64,000 nucleotides of DNA from Acestrorhynchus altus (GCA_034509495.1 CM067511.1:32508963-32572962), one strand, 5' to 3'; counted from the first letter of the stretch, positions 1 to 12,204 are shown. Numbers and translations: made by a program. The notes: a model not told the origin generated them from the letters alone.

Positions 1-3000
1 CTTCTGTGAGGTGCTCTGTTGTTTGACTGTGTTCTTCTAAATGCACCAATGTGTTTTTCTGATTGTCTTCCCATAACTGTGCTTTTCTAACGGAGGTTTT
101 AACTCTGTGTTGGTCTGAGCAACTTATTGATAATGTGTCTGAAATCGTCCCCTTCAGATTACTGACTGTACGTGAACATATTCATATACATTTGAATGTT
201 GAATGTGATCACTGTCTGCGTAGGTAAGAACAGCACAGGGCTGTCAGTGTGTGTTTTACTGCTGCAGGATGAAGGTAAGGGTTCCCTTCTAATTTTTGTT
301 CCCGAGTCATTTTTGGTCTTGTTTACAAATGAGAAGAGCAGCAAACACTTCTAGGGGGCCAAACACTGATTTTGGGCTTTTTTTAAACGTGATGTCTCTG
401 AAAGAAAGACCCCCCCTGGGCCCCCTTGTTAGTGGCCAACTCAGAACTTTTTTTTTTGGCCCTTGAGTGCAGTTTAGTGTGAGACAGCTCTCCTTCTCCT
501 CGTGGGCCGCCCTCTCTTTCATTCCTCCGCGCGTTACACCAATTAAAGGAGGACGTGCAGCAACTGTAATGGGCCGGAGAGTGATTGTTTTTCACCAGCA
601 ACAAAACACATAGACCCACCCCTCCGATTAGGCTCCCGGGGAAGGGGGTACATGGGGGAGCTGGTGCCCTATAAGCAAAGTGGACTGAGGAGGAGACAAA
701 GTGGTGGGGAGTAGTTGGGGGATCTCGTCTTCAAGGGCAGGAGCTTCTGAACACAAAGACTGGTCATGTCAAAAGGGCGGGCAGAAAGATACCCCCCTCC
801 TCCTGTCAGCCACCCAACTCAAAGTCTTACACAGCTTACTGGCCGCCTACATGAGAGTCAGCTTGGAAAAAACTGAGAAGCAAGACCAGAAAGACAAATA
901 TACACCGTTTAGTTGGAGGCAAAGCAGATGTTCTATGGATGGTCTTCAAGATTAAACCCTAAAACCTTTTTAAGGTGTGTTAAGGAACCTAAAGTCCTGC
1001 AGAAGGACCTGTTTTGCCCATTTTATCTCCTGTATTAATAAAGGGAGAACACGTGTTCACATGTTCACGTGTTCACGTACGTTCACTGGTACATTTTCAC
1101 ACATATGTGAAAATAATGTTTGTTGAAATGTGTTATATTATGTAGAAATAATTAGTTTGAAGTAACTGACATAAAATCTTTAACGTGAAAAATAACAATT
1201 TGAAAAAAACTATTAAATACATGTATTTGGTTGTGATTCCATGTGGTTTGTACTGCTTCGTGTATGTTATATAACATTTGTGATAATTTATATGAAACAT
1301 GATAATAATTTCAGCCATTTTTTAATCATTTCTATATTTTTTTTTTCCATGTAAAGCCACATGTGTCATATTTGAAACATGTTTAAGCTTTTGAGAATGA
1401 ATTTAAAAACTGTAATATAATTAAAATGATTTATATAAATAATATAATTATGTAATATCCAGCTCCAAGAAAAATAAAACACTGTATATTTTCATAAATC
1501 AGATTCTCTATCAACAGTCTTATTCCAGTCATTCCATCAAAATAGTTGGGCTATGAAAATTGGGGTTATTGATTTATGAATCCTTTCAGAGTTAAAACAT
1601 TTGTATGGTGTTGTTTAGATATGATTATTAACTGCATTATTTGAATCTACAGCTCTGGATAAAATTAAGCTCCACACCACATGATTTGTTTGTCTGGTTT
1701 TACTGTTTACAGCTCTGTGTTTGTGTTTTTTTGTTTGTGTTTATGTTTTTTTCTATAAGAATATAATATAATATTTCCACCAAATTCCAAATAAAAGCAT
1801 TTATTGGCAGAAATGAGATATTCAGTGTTTATAGACTCACATAATGCGAGAAATGGAGTTAATAATCCTATCTAAACAACACTGTACTAATGTTTTAACT
1901 GAAAAAATCAATGTTTGGTGAAACTCATGTTTTTATATCTTCGATCTTCATCAGACTCTCGTGCTGCTGTCGCAGAAACCGAAGGAGCTCAGCTTTGTAT
2001 GATGGAATGGATGGAAGCTGCTGCTGCCGTTCATGTAGAGAAGCTGATTCAACCCTTTCATGCATGAATTATGAGAACATGAATCAGGATTTGTTTTCCC
2101 CACACATTTTTATTCTCCCTTCTGGCTGATAAAACTATTGAATTGTGTGTCTGTGGTTTTTTACGTAATTGTTTAAGAGTTGAATTCACAAATGATATTG
2201 CATTAATGAATGTTTTGTCCAAATAAAAGAAGTAAAATTGAGATTTTAATGCTGTAGAACAAATATTATACTAAATATTATGCATTAATATTTACTGGGC
2301 TATGAATATGAACCACACACACTTTCCTGTGTTTTCAAATAAATAATCAAGTGAGTGAGTCTCTAGAAACACTTCATCCAAAAAACACACATAGAAAGTA
2401 ATGAATAATAATAATTTAACCCTCACGTTGTCTTAGTGTTCTGTACACACCGCGTGTCCTAAGGGTCCAAAACGGCCCACCTTCACTGAACACCTATAAT
2501 AAAATAGCTGAATTGAGTTTTGAACCCTAAATATACTTTGTCTGAAGAAACAACCTCCATATAAATCTGTCTTTATGAATTTCTGAGTTTTCTCTTCTCA
2601 TTACAGAAAGACTGCATTTAATCAGAGGCCACCACTCGTTTTATTTCTATTCTTTTTTTTTTGTTCACTAAAGTAGAGATGTATTATTATCATCAAGGTT
2701 CAGCATCGGTGTAACATTAACATTTTAGTAAGAGATGACATTTCTAGATATTTCTAGTTATTTTTCAATGAAATGCAATGAAATGTGATCCACTGTAGTG
2801 ACCACCATGCATGAAAGGGTTAAAAAAAAAGTCTGTGGTGCCAAACACTTTTTGATATTATGGGATGTATGATTGGTCCACGAAACACCAATATTTTGAG
2901 TATTTAATTTCAATATTTAATACGAAACACAAACTACGAAGGAATCAGATGTGCTGAACTGGGCCCACCACCATCATCAGGAGCTTATGATGATTTTAGT
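1..3000. other. AT-rich intergenic DNA, no gene recognised
   Basis: No open frame here shows codon structure, splice signals or a recognisable protein motif. The stretch is AT-rich and holds one inverted-repeat element (1587-1902). A short segment near 1020-1090 repeats the words ACACGTGTTCAC and CACGTGTTCACG, which contain E-box CACGTG. I see nothing else that can be supported. Confidence 0.6.
1587..1902. repeat. MITE-like element with about 55-bp terminal inverted repeats
   Basis: The left arm (1587-1645) contains GTTGTTTAGATATGATTATT. The right arm (1848-1902) is its imperfect reverse complement, so the ends form a long hairpin. The interior carries ACAGCTCTGGATAAAATTAAG, a word common in dispersed fish repeats. 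Two truncated relatives occur at 27925-28175 and 62240-62410, the latter in inverse orientation. No protein is encoded, so a non-autonomous DNA transposon is the likely class. The family name is not known to me. Confidence 0.65.
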
Positions 3001-3030
3001 GAAGACCAGAGGCAAGGTCAGAGTTCTGAT

Positions 3031-3032
<2 letters not shown>

Positions 3033-3062
<30 letters not shown>
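3033..3062. repeat. (GT)15 microsatellite
   Basis: Uninterrupted GT dinucleotide tract read directly from the sequence. Confidence 0.97.
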
Positions 3063-3065
<3 letters not shown>

Positions 3066-3469
3066 TGAGTGTGTGAGGTAAGAGTACTGGCCCAGATGCA
3101 GAAATGTTAACTTTGAGTGGCCTCCGTTGCTGGAGACCGCCCCCTCCTTTCCTTCTCTTCCCAAGGCCCCAGGTTGCCTTTGCATGACATCATCGCCGAA
3201 GCATGAGCACCCCCTCTCCCCCCACCCCTGCAAAAGTCCCCCCTGTGAATCTCCCCATCACTCCCATTGAGACTTGCTGCTCTGCAACCCATACGTTTCT
3301 TTCTCTCCTTCTCTCTTCTTTCTTCCCCTCCTTCTCTTTCTCGTCCTCCTCTTCTCCGCCAATCCCCTCCCTCCTTCCTGAACCAGGAGAAGGCATTGTT
3401 TGGGGGGCGAGGGCCTGATCAAAAAAACGCAGCCCGCCCAAACCGCGGCCTTTCTGTAAATTCAATAAG

Positions 3470-3740
3470 CCCACCTTAAAGATTTGCCTAATTAATGGAT
3501 GACATCTTTGGCTGGAGGAGAGGCGAGGTATTTTGCTCAGGCTCGCTCATTGTTGGCCTCCTAATTAACTTTCCCAGGTCAGCCCGGGTCTCAGCAACCT
3601 GAGAGTGAAGAGCTCCATTGTGCGAGGAGTTGTAAACTTACTTTTTTCGCTTCGGCACTTAAAAGGGAAAGCGACTATAGGGAACAGAAAATATCCTATT
3701 TAAGGCCTTTGTGATTGAACTGCCTGCACATGGTCCAATA
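3470..3740. promoter_or_regulatory. Candidate upstream regulatory element (TAATTA/SOX-like motifs)
   Basis: A non-repetitive, mixed-composition block upstream of nr2e1 with two homeodomain-core TAATTA motifs (3489-3494 and 3562-3567) and a SOX-like CATTGTTGG between them. It resembles the conserved noncoding elements that surround neural developmental regulators. The evidence is composition and motif content only; no alignment was possible. Confidence 0.3.
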
Positions 3741-4751
3741 AAGGAAATCTTTTTAAATAAGCGTTCATGGTCCTCCCCGCGGCCCTCCCGTTCCCCTCCC
3801 TCTTCTCCTCTCCTCTCTTCTCCTCTCCTCTCTTCTCCTCTCCTTTATTTTCGCAGCCGTGCAGAAAGGTTATGAATGATAGTTTGGGGTCTGAGGAGTG
3901 AGGGGCAAGGGCCAGGCTTCTGTGCACCGTTTGTGTTTGAACCTTTTGAGGCAGTCCGGCTATGGGAAAAGAGTGCGAACAAGTCTGGCAACTGCACGAT
4001 TATCTTTTCCCCTGCGAGGAAAACAGAACGCGCAAAGTTGCTCCTGTGAAGGAAGTGACACTTATTGGCTCCTATATATTCGAACATCTACGAGAAAGCA
4101 GAAGCAAGGAGGTCACGGGCCTAACGAGCGTGATTCGAGATCAACGTAACCCTTAAATCACTTAAATATGATTAATCCACTTAGACAACAAATGACGGTG
4201 CCAGCCGTGTAAAAGGAGCATAATAACAACACAAACTGTTCTTTTGGAAAACAATGGAACCCCTCAGTAACACCTACCCCCCCTACCCCTCCACCCTTAA
4301 CCCCACCCCTCGCTGTCCGTCTCCCAGTCTGATCCCAAAAAATGAAGCTTCCTCACTTAATGAGTGGGGTGTGATCTTCCCACAGTCAGAAAGGCCAACG
4401 TCACACAGTCATAACTGCTCCATTCACCATTCACCCACAAAGCTATTTAAGCCGTTTACACAAGAAACAGCTCCTTCAGGCTTTATCATTACAGCACATT
4501 CCATGAATTTACATATAGTGTGTCAATCAGCAACAAAAGACGTGGAAACAGCGTAACAAAAAAAGAATAGATCAAATTTCAATCTTTAATAATAGCTCAA
4601 CGATACTCGGTTACATCCAGTCTGTTAAGTTCATTATATAACCCTCATTTCCATAACTGGTGCATGTGAACGCTGATAATTGGGATCAAAATCCAGAGGG
4701 GGTGGGTGGCAAACCAGAATATGACAGGCACAGCAATGACTGAGAAACATA

Positions 4752-5487
4752 TACACCGATCTTCCATAACATTATGACCACCTCCTTGTTTCTGCATTCC
4801 CTGTTTCTCTGCAGACTTTATTCTCCTCTTTTCACCCTGATCCAGAATGCTGAGGATCACAGGACCAACACAGAGCAGCTATTATGTGGGTGGTGGTGTG
4901 TTAGTGTGAGTTGCGCTAGTATGAGTGGATCAGACGCAGCAGTGCAGCTGGAGTGTTTAAACACTCTGTCCACTCACTGTCCACTCTATTGGACACTTCT
5001 ACCGAGTGTCTCCACCTTGTAGATGTAAAGTCAGAGACAGAAGCTCATCTGTTTCTGCACAGTTTGTGTTGGTCGTCCTCTAGTCCTTCATCAGTGCTCA
5101 AAGGACGCTGCCCACAGGACGCTGTCGGCTGGACTTTTCTGGTTGGTGGACTGTTCTCGGTCCAGCAGTGACACTGAGGGGTTCAAACACACTGATCCAC
5201 TCGTTCCAGCGCAACACACACTAACACACCACCACCATGTCAGTGTGACTGCAGTGCTGAGAACGACCCACCACCCACATAATAGCTCCTCTGTGGTGGT
5301 CCTGTGGGGTCCTGATCATTGAAGATCAGGGTGAAAGGAGGAGAATAAAGTCTGCAGAGAAACAGATGAACTAGAGTCTGGAATTATAGAACCACAAAGT
5401 GCTCCTGTGTGGTCAGAGGAGCTGATAGGATGGACAGTGAAAGAGGAAACATGGAGGCGGTCATAATGTTATGGTGGATCGTATGTA
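4752..5487. repeat. Fold-back (palindromic) repeat, most complete copy
   Basis: The ends are near-perfect reverse complements (TTCCATAACATTATGACC at the left, GGTCATAATGTTATGGTGG at the right in register), and the homology continues inward. The left half reads TCTGCAGACTTTATTCTCCT; the right half reads AGGAGAATAAAGTCTGCAGA. The whole 736-bp unit is therefore a giant imperfect hairpin. Partial copies lie at about 28305, 49488, 51316, 58990 and 60885. There is no coding capacity, so it is likely a non-autonomous DNA element. Confidence 0.85.
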
Positions 5488-6895
5488 TAATGATAGTCCA
5501 TGTGAGCAATATAAAAATGGCCTTCCAGATGAGTGCTAAATCCATTGTGACTGTGATCCAGGCTGGTGATTTTGGGCGGCGGAGGGGGGTTATGTTGTCG
5601 AGAGCTGTGACTCCGAACCTTTGACCCTTGCGGGTTGGGTCACAGAGGGGCCGAGCAAAGCAGGAGGACTGCAATTATAAGAGATGTGCTGCTTAAGGGT
5701 AGGGCTCCTAATGGTTTGTTGAAAAGATGGATGGAAAAATGTATCGGCTCACTCTTTGCCTCCAGCTGGGTTTTCTTTTTGCAGCTTAATCGGCATATCC
5801 AATCACGTTTAAGGACGATCAAAACCACACTTACTTTTCATTTGGCTGCTCGTGTTCCAGGTGTTTGGGCTCATAAATGATGAGAAGTGGCACATGCCAC
5901 TGTAAACACTTCAGCAGAGTTACTCTCGATTCATTTTGAAACCTCATATCTCCAAATTAACACCTTCAGAAGAAGGAAAAACTGTACGTTTCAATAGACA
6001 TCGATGTAGACAGACATTCATCATTAAAATGATCACACCATGGAACTGTCAGATTCATATTGAGGCCAAAAAGGGAAAGAAATGGTTCAACATACAGATC
6101 TGGAACTGTTTTTAAACATCAAGCTGACCTTTATCAGTGGTTCTCACATCTCTGACCGAAGCGTTGGCTTGACATAACCCACGGTGGCGTATTGTAGGTT
6201 GGTGGCAGAAAGTGTCAGTGGAGCATGAGGGGTGGCAGATCTCAGGCCCTGCATCATATTGCTATTATATCAGGATTATCATAATCATAACATGATCAGA
6301 TAGCTTTTGGCAGGCGCATCATTTTTCCAGACCCTTCCATTCACAAACTGTCACCTGAGAAGATCAATAAGCCGTGGCGAACGCACAGAACCAAGTTGAA
6401 TGTCAGAGTAAAAAACGAAGCCAGCTCATCCCGAGCCCCCGAACTGTTTGTCTAAATGGTGTGAACGGCCCAAGCTTCTCTAGCCAGCTGTCATAATTTG
6501 TTAACGAGGCCTTTCAAAAAAAGAGAATGATAATGAGAGGGCAGGAGAAAAAGGAGGAGGGCAGGAGAAATGTCGGGGGTTGGAGGTGGTTGACTGGAAA
6601 GCAGAGAGAGACCATGGTCCCCGGGGAGTCCCAGGGCGAGCGGGGAGGACGGGAGGGGGGGAGATACAGGCAACATCAGACCGATTTCAGCGCAGCAACA
6701 TGATGGCATCTCTGATATTTTAATATTAATGAGTGGGCTCTTCAGCTCAGCTCTCTCAACAGGTGCCGCAGCAGCACACACTACATAATACTGAGCCACT
6801 GGCCCTCTTCTAAAGCCTCTCCAGTGTCCTCTATACACATGACCAGGCAAGTTAGGCCCAGGAGGAGCACTGTGACTTAAAGAGAGGAGGAGACG

Positions 6896-6931
<36 letters not shown>

Positions 6932-7800
6932 AGAGAAAGGGAGAGAGTTAAGTCACCCATTTAAAAAACGAAGACGGAGGCAAAAGAAAGAAAAGGGAGA
7001 CCTCTTTTTGAGTCAATCTCTCCCCGAAGCCGAAACACGAGGGCCCGATATTTCTCCTCTTCTCCCAAACCCCCTTGAGAAAGAAATTGACTTTTGTTTG
7101 GAGTTTGTGAAAAGTGGGAATCAGGAGCAGGACAATGGGGCTCCCCGTGGAGAGGACCCGAGTGAAGCCATCTCAAATCAGTCAGCCAAGGGACCAATTA
7201 ATCCGGCCATTGTCAGGCCCAAGCCACTGCCAGCACATCAACACATTCACGGCCCATTGTCCCAACCCTCCTGCAGTAGGATTTAGTCCGTCCAACAGCC
7301 AGTTTTGTCCAGGCCAGCTCAGGCGGAAGTTTCTCACTGACAATTTGCCCCAAATAGATTTGTCAGAAAGCGTCCATCGACCTGCCAGTTAGACGGGGCG
7401 AGGTGGGTTTGCAGGGGCTTATTTGGCATGAGGTGGCCATGCCATGGACAGACAGATAGTCAATGTCCAGGTGTGAGCGTGCAGGTGTTTTTTGGGTATT
7501 TTGCTACACGCCAGCACACAGCTGCTTGTTCTGCCTGTTGTACAGTGTATAATCCAAACATGAATCTTGGGAGGGGGGTCTGAAAAACTCAAAAGATGGT
7601 ATTGATGATAACTTCTGACCACAGTATGCCCTCCACATTGTGGCATTAATTCCTGCCCATTAAGTCTTTTTCTCGTGTTCATGATAAATATATCATTTAT
7701 CTATTCGTGGGTCTGTACCAAAAACATAGAAGTCAAATCCTTCTGTTACTGTGTCTTTATAACTGACATATGTACAGTGTATTAGAGCCCGAGAGCAGTC
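5488..7800. promoter_or_regulatory. Intergenic block with candidate nr2e1 enhancer sequence (best part about 7080-7420)
   Basis: No gene is recognised. It contains a (GA) tract near 6898-6928. The interval 7080-7420 is unique-looking and carries several SOX-type ACAAT/ATTGT words (GACAATGG near 7131, CCATTGTC near 7207, CCCATTGT near 7253, GACAATTTG near 7339). SOX-class input to TLX/NR2E1 in neural progenitors is established knowledge; assigning this block to it is inference. Confidence 0.3.
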
Positions 7801-7816
7801 TAAGCTGAAACACCTC

Positions 7817-7818
<2 letters not shown>

Positions 7819-7902
<84 letters not shown>

Positions 7903-7912
7903 GTGTGTGTGT
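7819..7912. repeat. Long (GT)n microsatellite, about 47 units with one interruption
   Basis: GT dinucleotide tract with a single GC interruption near 7897. Confidence 0.98.
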
Positions 7913-9375
7913 ATGGCAAGGATAAATAAACTGCAAACGTCTGGGCAAGAGACAGTAAGTTACACAATATAATTATTTTTCATTTGCTAAACATGTTAAA
8001 ATAAAATTAATAAAATAATCTGATGTTAAATTCAACAAGTTGAAACCCATTTTCAAAAATCTGCTGGAAATAAAATATCATATTTGTGTTTCCATGGAAA
8101 TGTGTCATTTGAACGGTGCTCAATTTTCATACAACAGTTTAGAAATGAGTAGGTTTATGTTGCACTTTAACTTCAATGCACGAACCAGGAAACTAAATGT
8201 GTTGAGTTCAGAATAATCAATACTATGAATCCTCGGCAAACGAAACACTATCCCACTGAATCTGGATCATAAAGAAACACAACTCAAACACAAACACTGC
8301 AGGACACATTCAGGCACGTCTTTGGCATCAGGTAAAACTGGGCAACAAAGTGGGCTCTTTTGATTATTCATGAGCTTCAACTGCCTCCACAGAACAGAAC
8401 ATGAGGATTATATCAGGAACAGGAAAGACAGTGTAAACGAGCAAATGTCTAAGACACAATTACCCAACATGGCAACATTATTGTACTGCAGGTGGTGGTG
8501 TTCATTTTTCCTCAGTGTAGCACTTTTGTCAAACTACACCAAACCACATGACAACATTAAGGTGTTACAGATGGTATTCGGGGGAAAGCGGTAGATGAAC
8601 CAGTTTTGTTCCATAAAGAAAACTTTTTAATTTGATAAAGAACCTTTACATTCACTTATCCTGACATAGTCTCATAGCTATAAAACAAAGGTTCTTGCAA
8701 TGTTCTTGGCTTAGTCAGGTTCTAGCAAAACACTTTAGTGCTTATGCTGAGGTTCCTCAATCTTTAAACCAGTCCTAAAACCACTCTTAAAAATAAAGAT
8801 TACAGATTCTTGGTTAGAAAATATAGTTGAAGTTCTAACGTCTACAGGAGATCAAGGCTCTACACTCATGAAATATTTTTGCCAGTACTGTTGACAAAGA
8901 CACATTTACAACCTTTTCTTTTCTCTTTCACAAAAATGTTCTAAACAGGTTCTCCTGTGGCATCGCTCACCTTTATTCTTAAGAGTGTACACACTGCATG
9001 TGTTTGATTTGCCACTAGGGATGTGGTCTCTGGTTTCTTCTGTAAGATCATTTTCAGATGGAAACACAGCTTAATCCTTTTCCACCTTCAGCAGGGGTGT
9101 GAAAACAATGGTCACCACTGAAGACTGGAATACACTCCTACACTCCACTTTAAGGACCATGTGAGTAGCTGCATACCAACAACTAGATACACAATCTGAT
9201 GGACCTTTGTCAAAGATTTTCATTGACTGTTATTGAGAGCAGAGTCACCAGCTCAAAAAAAAGTGAAAGCAAGCAGCCGGGGCAACCATGATGTTGGTTA
9301 TGTTTGTGTAAAGACTATCTCTGAATGACAGGATTAGGGTGAGTTAAGGAGATTACTGCGAGCAGACCACCCCAC
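7913..9375. other. Intergenic DNA, nothing recognised
   Basis: AT-rich unique sequence without a supportable gene, RNA or mobile element. The repeated words around 8620-8970 (TTCTTG, AGGTTC, CCTTTTCTT) may be remains of an old dispersed repeat, but no boundary can be drawn. Confidence 0.4.
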
Positions 9376-9378
9376 CCC

Positions 9379-9380
<2 letters not shown>

Positions 9381-9416
<36 letters not shown>
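9381..9416. repeat. (CA)18 microsatellite followed by purine-rich tract
   Basis: CA dinucleotide array, then a GA/GAAA-rich purine stretch to about 9600. Confidence 0.97.
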
Positions 9417-9418
<2 letters not shown>

Positions 9419-9674
9419 GAGAGAGAGAGGCAACGAAAGAAAAGAGAGAACAAGAGGGAAATGAATGTAGAAAAAGAGAGGAAAGATAAAGAAAAAGAGA
9501 GAAACAGAAAAGGATGAGAAGGATAAAACAGAGAGTAAGAGTTAGAAAATGAGAAAAACTATGGATGGAAGGAAGAGGGAGGGAAAGAGAGAGAAACAGA
9601 GAATTCTACACAAAAATAACCCTTAAATGTCCCACATTCAAATACCGTCCTGATCCCAAAACATTCCTAGTGAA

Positions 9675-9675
<1 letters not shown>

Positions 9676-9767
<92 letters not shown>

Positions 9768-9779
9768 GTTGTTGTTGTA
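9676..9779. repeat. Compound microsatellite (ATT)17 then (GTT)n
   Basis: An ATT array (9676-9726) passes directly into a GTT array (9727-9779) with one 2-base interruption. The sharp unit change suggests one GTT mutation that expanded secondarily. Confidence 0.97.
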
Positions 9780-10000
9780 GCTGTTGTTCTGTTCATGGTT
9801 AATTGTATAGATATAATAGATGGTTCTAATATAGACTTCCTTTTATTTTTTTATATTCTATGCTGATATTCTGTGTTGTGTTCTTAAAATGTGGAGACAG
9901 ATTTGGCAATAAAAGTGTGAACATTTGTCAGTTGAATAGAAAGAGAGATTATATGATATAAATACTAACAACTTACCTTTTGATTTAATCTCATCTCACT

Positions 10001-10002
<2 letters not shown>

Positions 10003-10056
<54 letters not shown>
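10003..10056. repeat. (AG)27 microsatellite
   Basis: Uninterrupted AG dinucleotide array. Confidence 0.98.
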
Positions 10057-10058
<2 letters not shown>

Positions 10059-10528
10059 AACTCTGACACCTCATTAGTTTTTCATCTTGATTTTATTTCA
10101 CAGAAAGTCTTTCTGACTGAATGTCATTGTTGTCACTCTGTGAACCCAGTCAGTCACCTGTCAGAGAAGCTCCTCTAACGTCTGTAAAGCTCTCCTTTAA
10201 AGGAGGACATGAGAATGACTAATCGCCATTGGACACGGCCTCCAGGACCGGCTGGCCCTGGTCAGCAAGGAGGCCACGAGCCCTGGCCCACTGTGGGAAT
10301 GACCGTCCAGTGCGGTGGTGGCGCGCGGTGTCCGCAGCCGCTGGATCAGAAAACCAGAAAACCATCAAAAGTGTGAAAGAAAGGAGGAGAACAAACAGAA
10401 CAACAGCCACATTCACGAAGAGCCGACACCAATGCGACCAGTGCGGGCAGGTTTCGGAGACTGGGAACAGTGGTGAGAACGAGAACCACACATAACCAAT
10501 AACTGGCGAAGGCAGAAGAGCGCACTCC

Positions 10529-10835
10529 GCAGAGTGACGGGAGGACTGAGGGGAGAGAGGGAGGGAGGAGGGAAGGTAGAGGAGGGAGGGGAGAGGAGGA
10601 GAGTAAGGAAAGGGAGGGGTAGGGAGGAGGGAGAGGAGAGGAGGAGGAGGGAGGGGTAGAGGAGTGGAGAGGGAGTAGAGGAGGAGGAGGGAGGGTAGAG
10701 AGCGGAGAGGAGTAGAGGAGTGAGGAGTGGAGGGTAGAGGAGTGAGGAGTGGAGGGGAGAGGAGTGGAGGAGAGAGGATTGCAGGAGAAGAGGAGAGAGG
10801 AGTGCAAGAGTGGAGGAGAGAGGAGTGGAGCTGCT
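10529..10835. repeat. Polypurine GGAGG/GGAGAGG tract
   Basis: About 300 bp of the plus strand is nearly pure G/A, built from GGAGGAG, GGAGAGG and GTAGAGGAG words. Such mirror-rich polypurine sequence can form triplex (H-DNA). Open frames across it on either strand are low-complexity artefacts. Confidence 0.9.
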
Positions 10836-10996
10836 GCGCGCAGGGATCAACAGGTGCGCGCGCTCCGCGTCTCCGTAACGCTTATTACAGTTAAAGTGAA
10901 AGTTACAGTGAAAGTTACAGTGAAAGGTACAGTGAAAGTTAAAGCACTAAATAAAACCTCTTTATCCGAAGAGTGACAGTGAAGAACTTACATCAA

Positions 10997-11069
<73 letters not shown>

Positions 11070-11313
11070 ACCTATACTAATCACAATCAACAACAATAAC
11101 AATCATCACCACCATCATCATCATCATAATGATATTAATGATAATAACAATAATCATTATCATTATGATGATGATTATTGTTATTGTTGTTGATTATGAT
11201 TATTATAGATTATTATAGTAAATATTAATAATAAATTATTATTATTATTATTATTATTGTGATAACTCCTTTGTTGTAAAAAGCGCTATACAAATAAACG
11301 TTGATTCATTGAC

Positions 11314-11349
<36 letters not shown>

Positions 11350-11360
11350 CAACAACAACA

Positions 11361-11405
<45 letters not shown>
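10997..11405. repeat. ATT/AAT arrays flanking a 130-bp imperfect hairpin
   Basis: ATT array at 10997-11067, then an imperfect palindrome at about 11079-11211. Its left arm, containing AATCAACAACAATAACAATC, is mirrored by a right arm containing GATTATTGTTATTGTTGTTG. AAT/ATT arrays follow to 11405. The segment near 11270-11305 (AAAGCGCTATACAAATAAACG) matches a word typical of the 3' ends of dispersed fish repeats, suggesting the arrays grew from a retroelement tail. Confidence 0.75.
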
Positions 11406-11407
<2 letters not shown>

Positions 11408-11479
11408 AAAACATAGAAATAAATTATACAAATTAATGACTAAAATTGAGCTAATAAAAAAAAGTTAAATAATTAGAAT

Positions 11480-12204
11480 AAAAAGTAAAAATAATGTCAT
11501 ACAGTCTGGCTAATCAGCCTCTCTCTCTCTCTCCTCTCTCCTTTGGAAACGTCAGTCCCTCTACAACCCCCTGCCCACCCCGGCAGGTGACGTCATGCGC
11601 CAACTTGGAGCAGAAGAAGGCAGGGGAAAAAAAGCAAAGTGGGCAGAAGGAAGTTGGGCTGCTCCTCTCCTCCTCCTCCTCCTCTCCCCTCCTGCTTCCT
11701 CCTCAAATACTCTCATACATATTCCCGAAAGTTTTAATCTGACGGCGCAGTCAGCGCGCGGCCGCAGTGTTGTCCGCATTTCCTGCGCTCTGGAGTTTCT
11801 CTCCTCCTCCTCCTCCTCCTCCTCCTCCTCCACCTCCACCTCCACAGCGGCCCTCCGGGCCGGGTTCGTCTGTATGGGGGTTCTGTAGCCTGCTGAGCTG
11901 GTTTGGACCATTTACTGCGAGTTCACTCTGCTGCAGCAACCACAGCTGCCCGGGGATCATCCTGCGTGTAGGTCATCCCCACACCGTGTGTGTGTGTGTG
12001 TGTGTGTGTGGGGTGTGTGTGGACTGACCAGTCCACATCAGACGACTTCAGGTCAGCTCGGCGCAGAAAGTCATTCACACTGGGCTCCAGGGAGACACAC
12101 TGGACACCTCCTCACCAGCCGGACCAGCACCTTTCCCAGACCTAAAACTGACTGAAACCTCCAGAGTTTCACTTTTCTCAGCCGGACTGGAAGAGGAGCC
12201 AAAG
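11480..12204 (+). promoter_or_regulatory. nr2e1: nr2e1 promoter and 5' UTR region
   Basis: GC- and CpG-richer sequence immediately upstream of the nr2e1 start codon. It contains a perfect palindromic CRE, TGACGTCA (11588-11595), a (TCC)n pyrimidine tract around 11800-11840, and a short GT microsatellite near 11985-12010. The transcription start cannot be fixed from sequence; no clear TATA box was seen. The ATG at 12205 has an A at -3, a favourable Kozak context. Confidence 0.55.

Noticed and set aside
10346..10850. Two long overlapping minus-strand frames rich in Ser, Pro and Leu
   Set aside because: They simply translate the polypurine tract; a repeat of short words stays open in several frames.
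1..11480. Ostm1 or another neighbour of the human NR2E1 block
   Set aside because: No exon with matching protein text was found upstream of nr2e1; it must lie outside the window or elsewhere.
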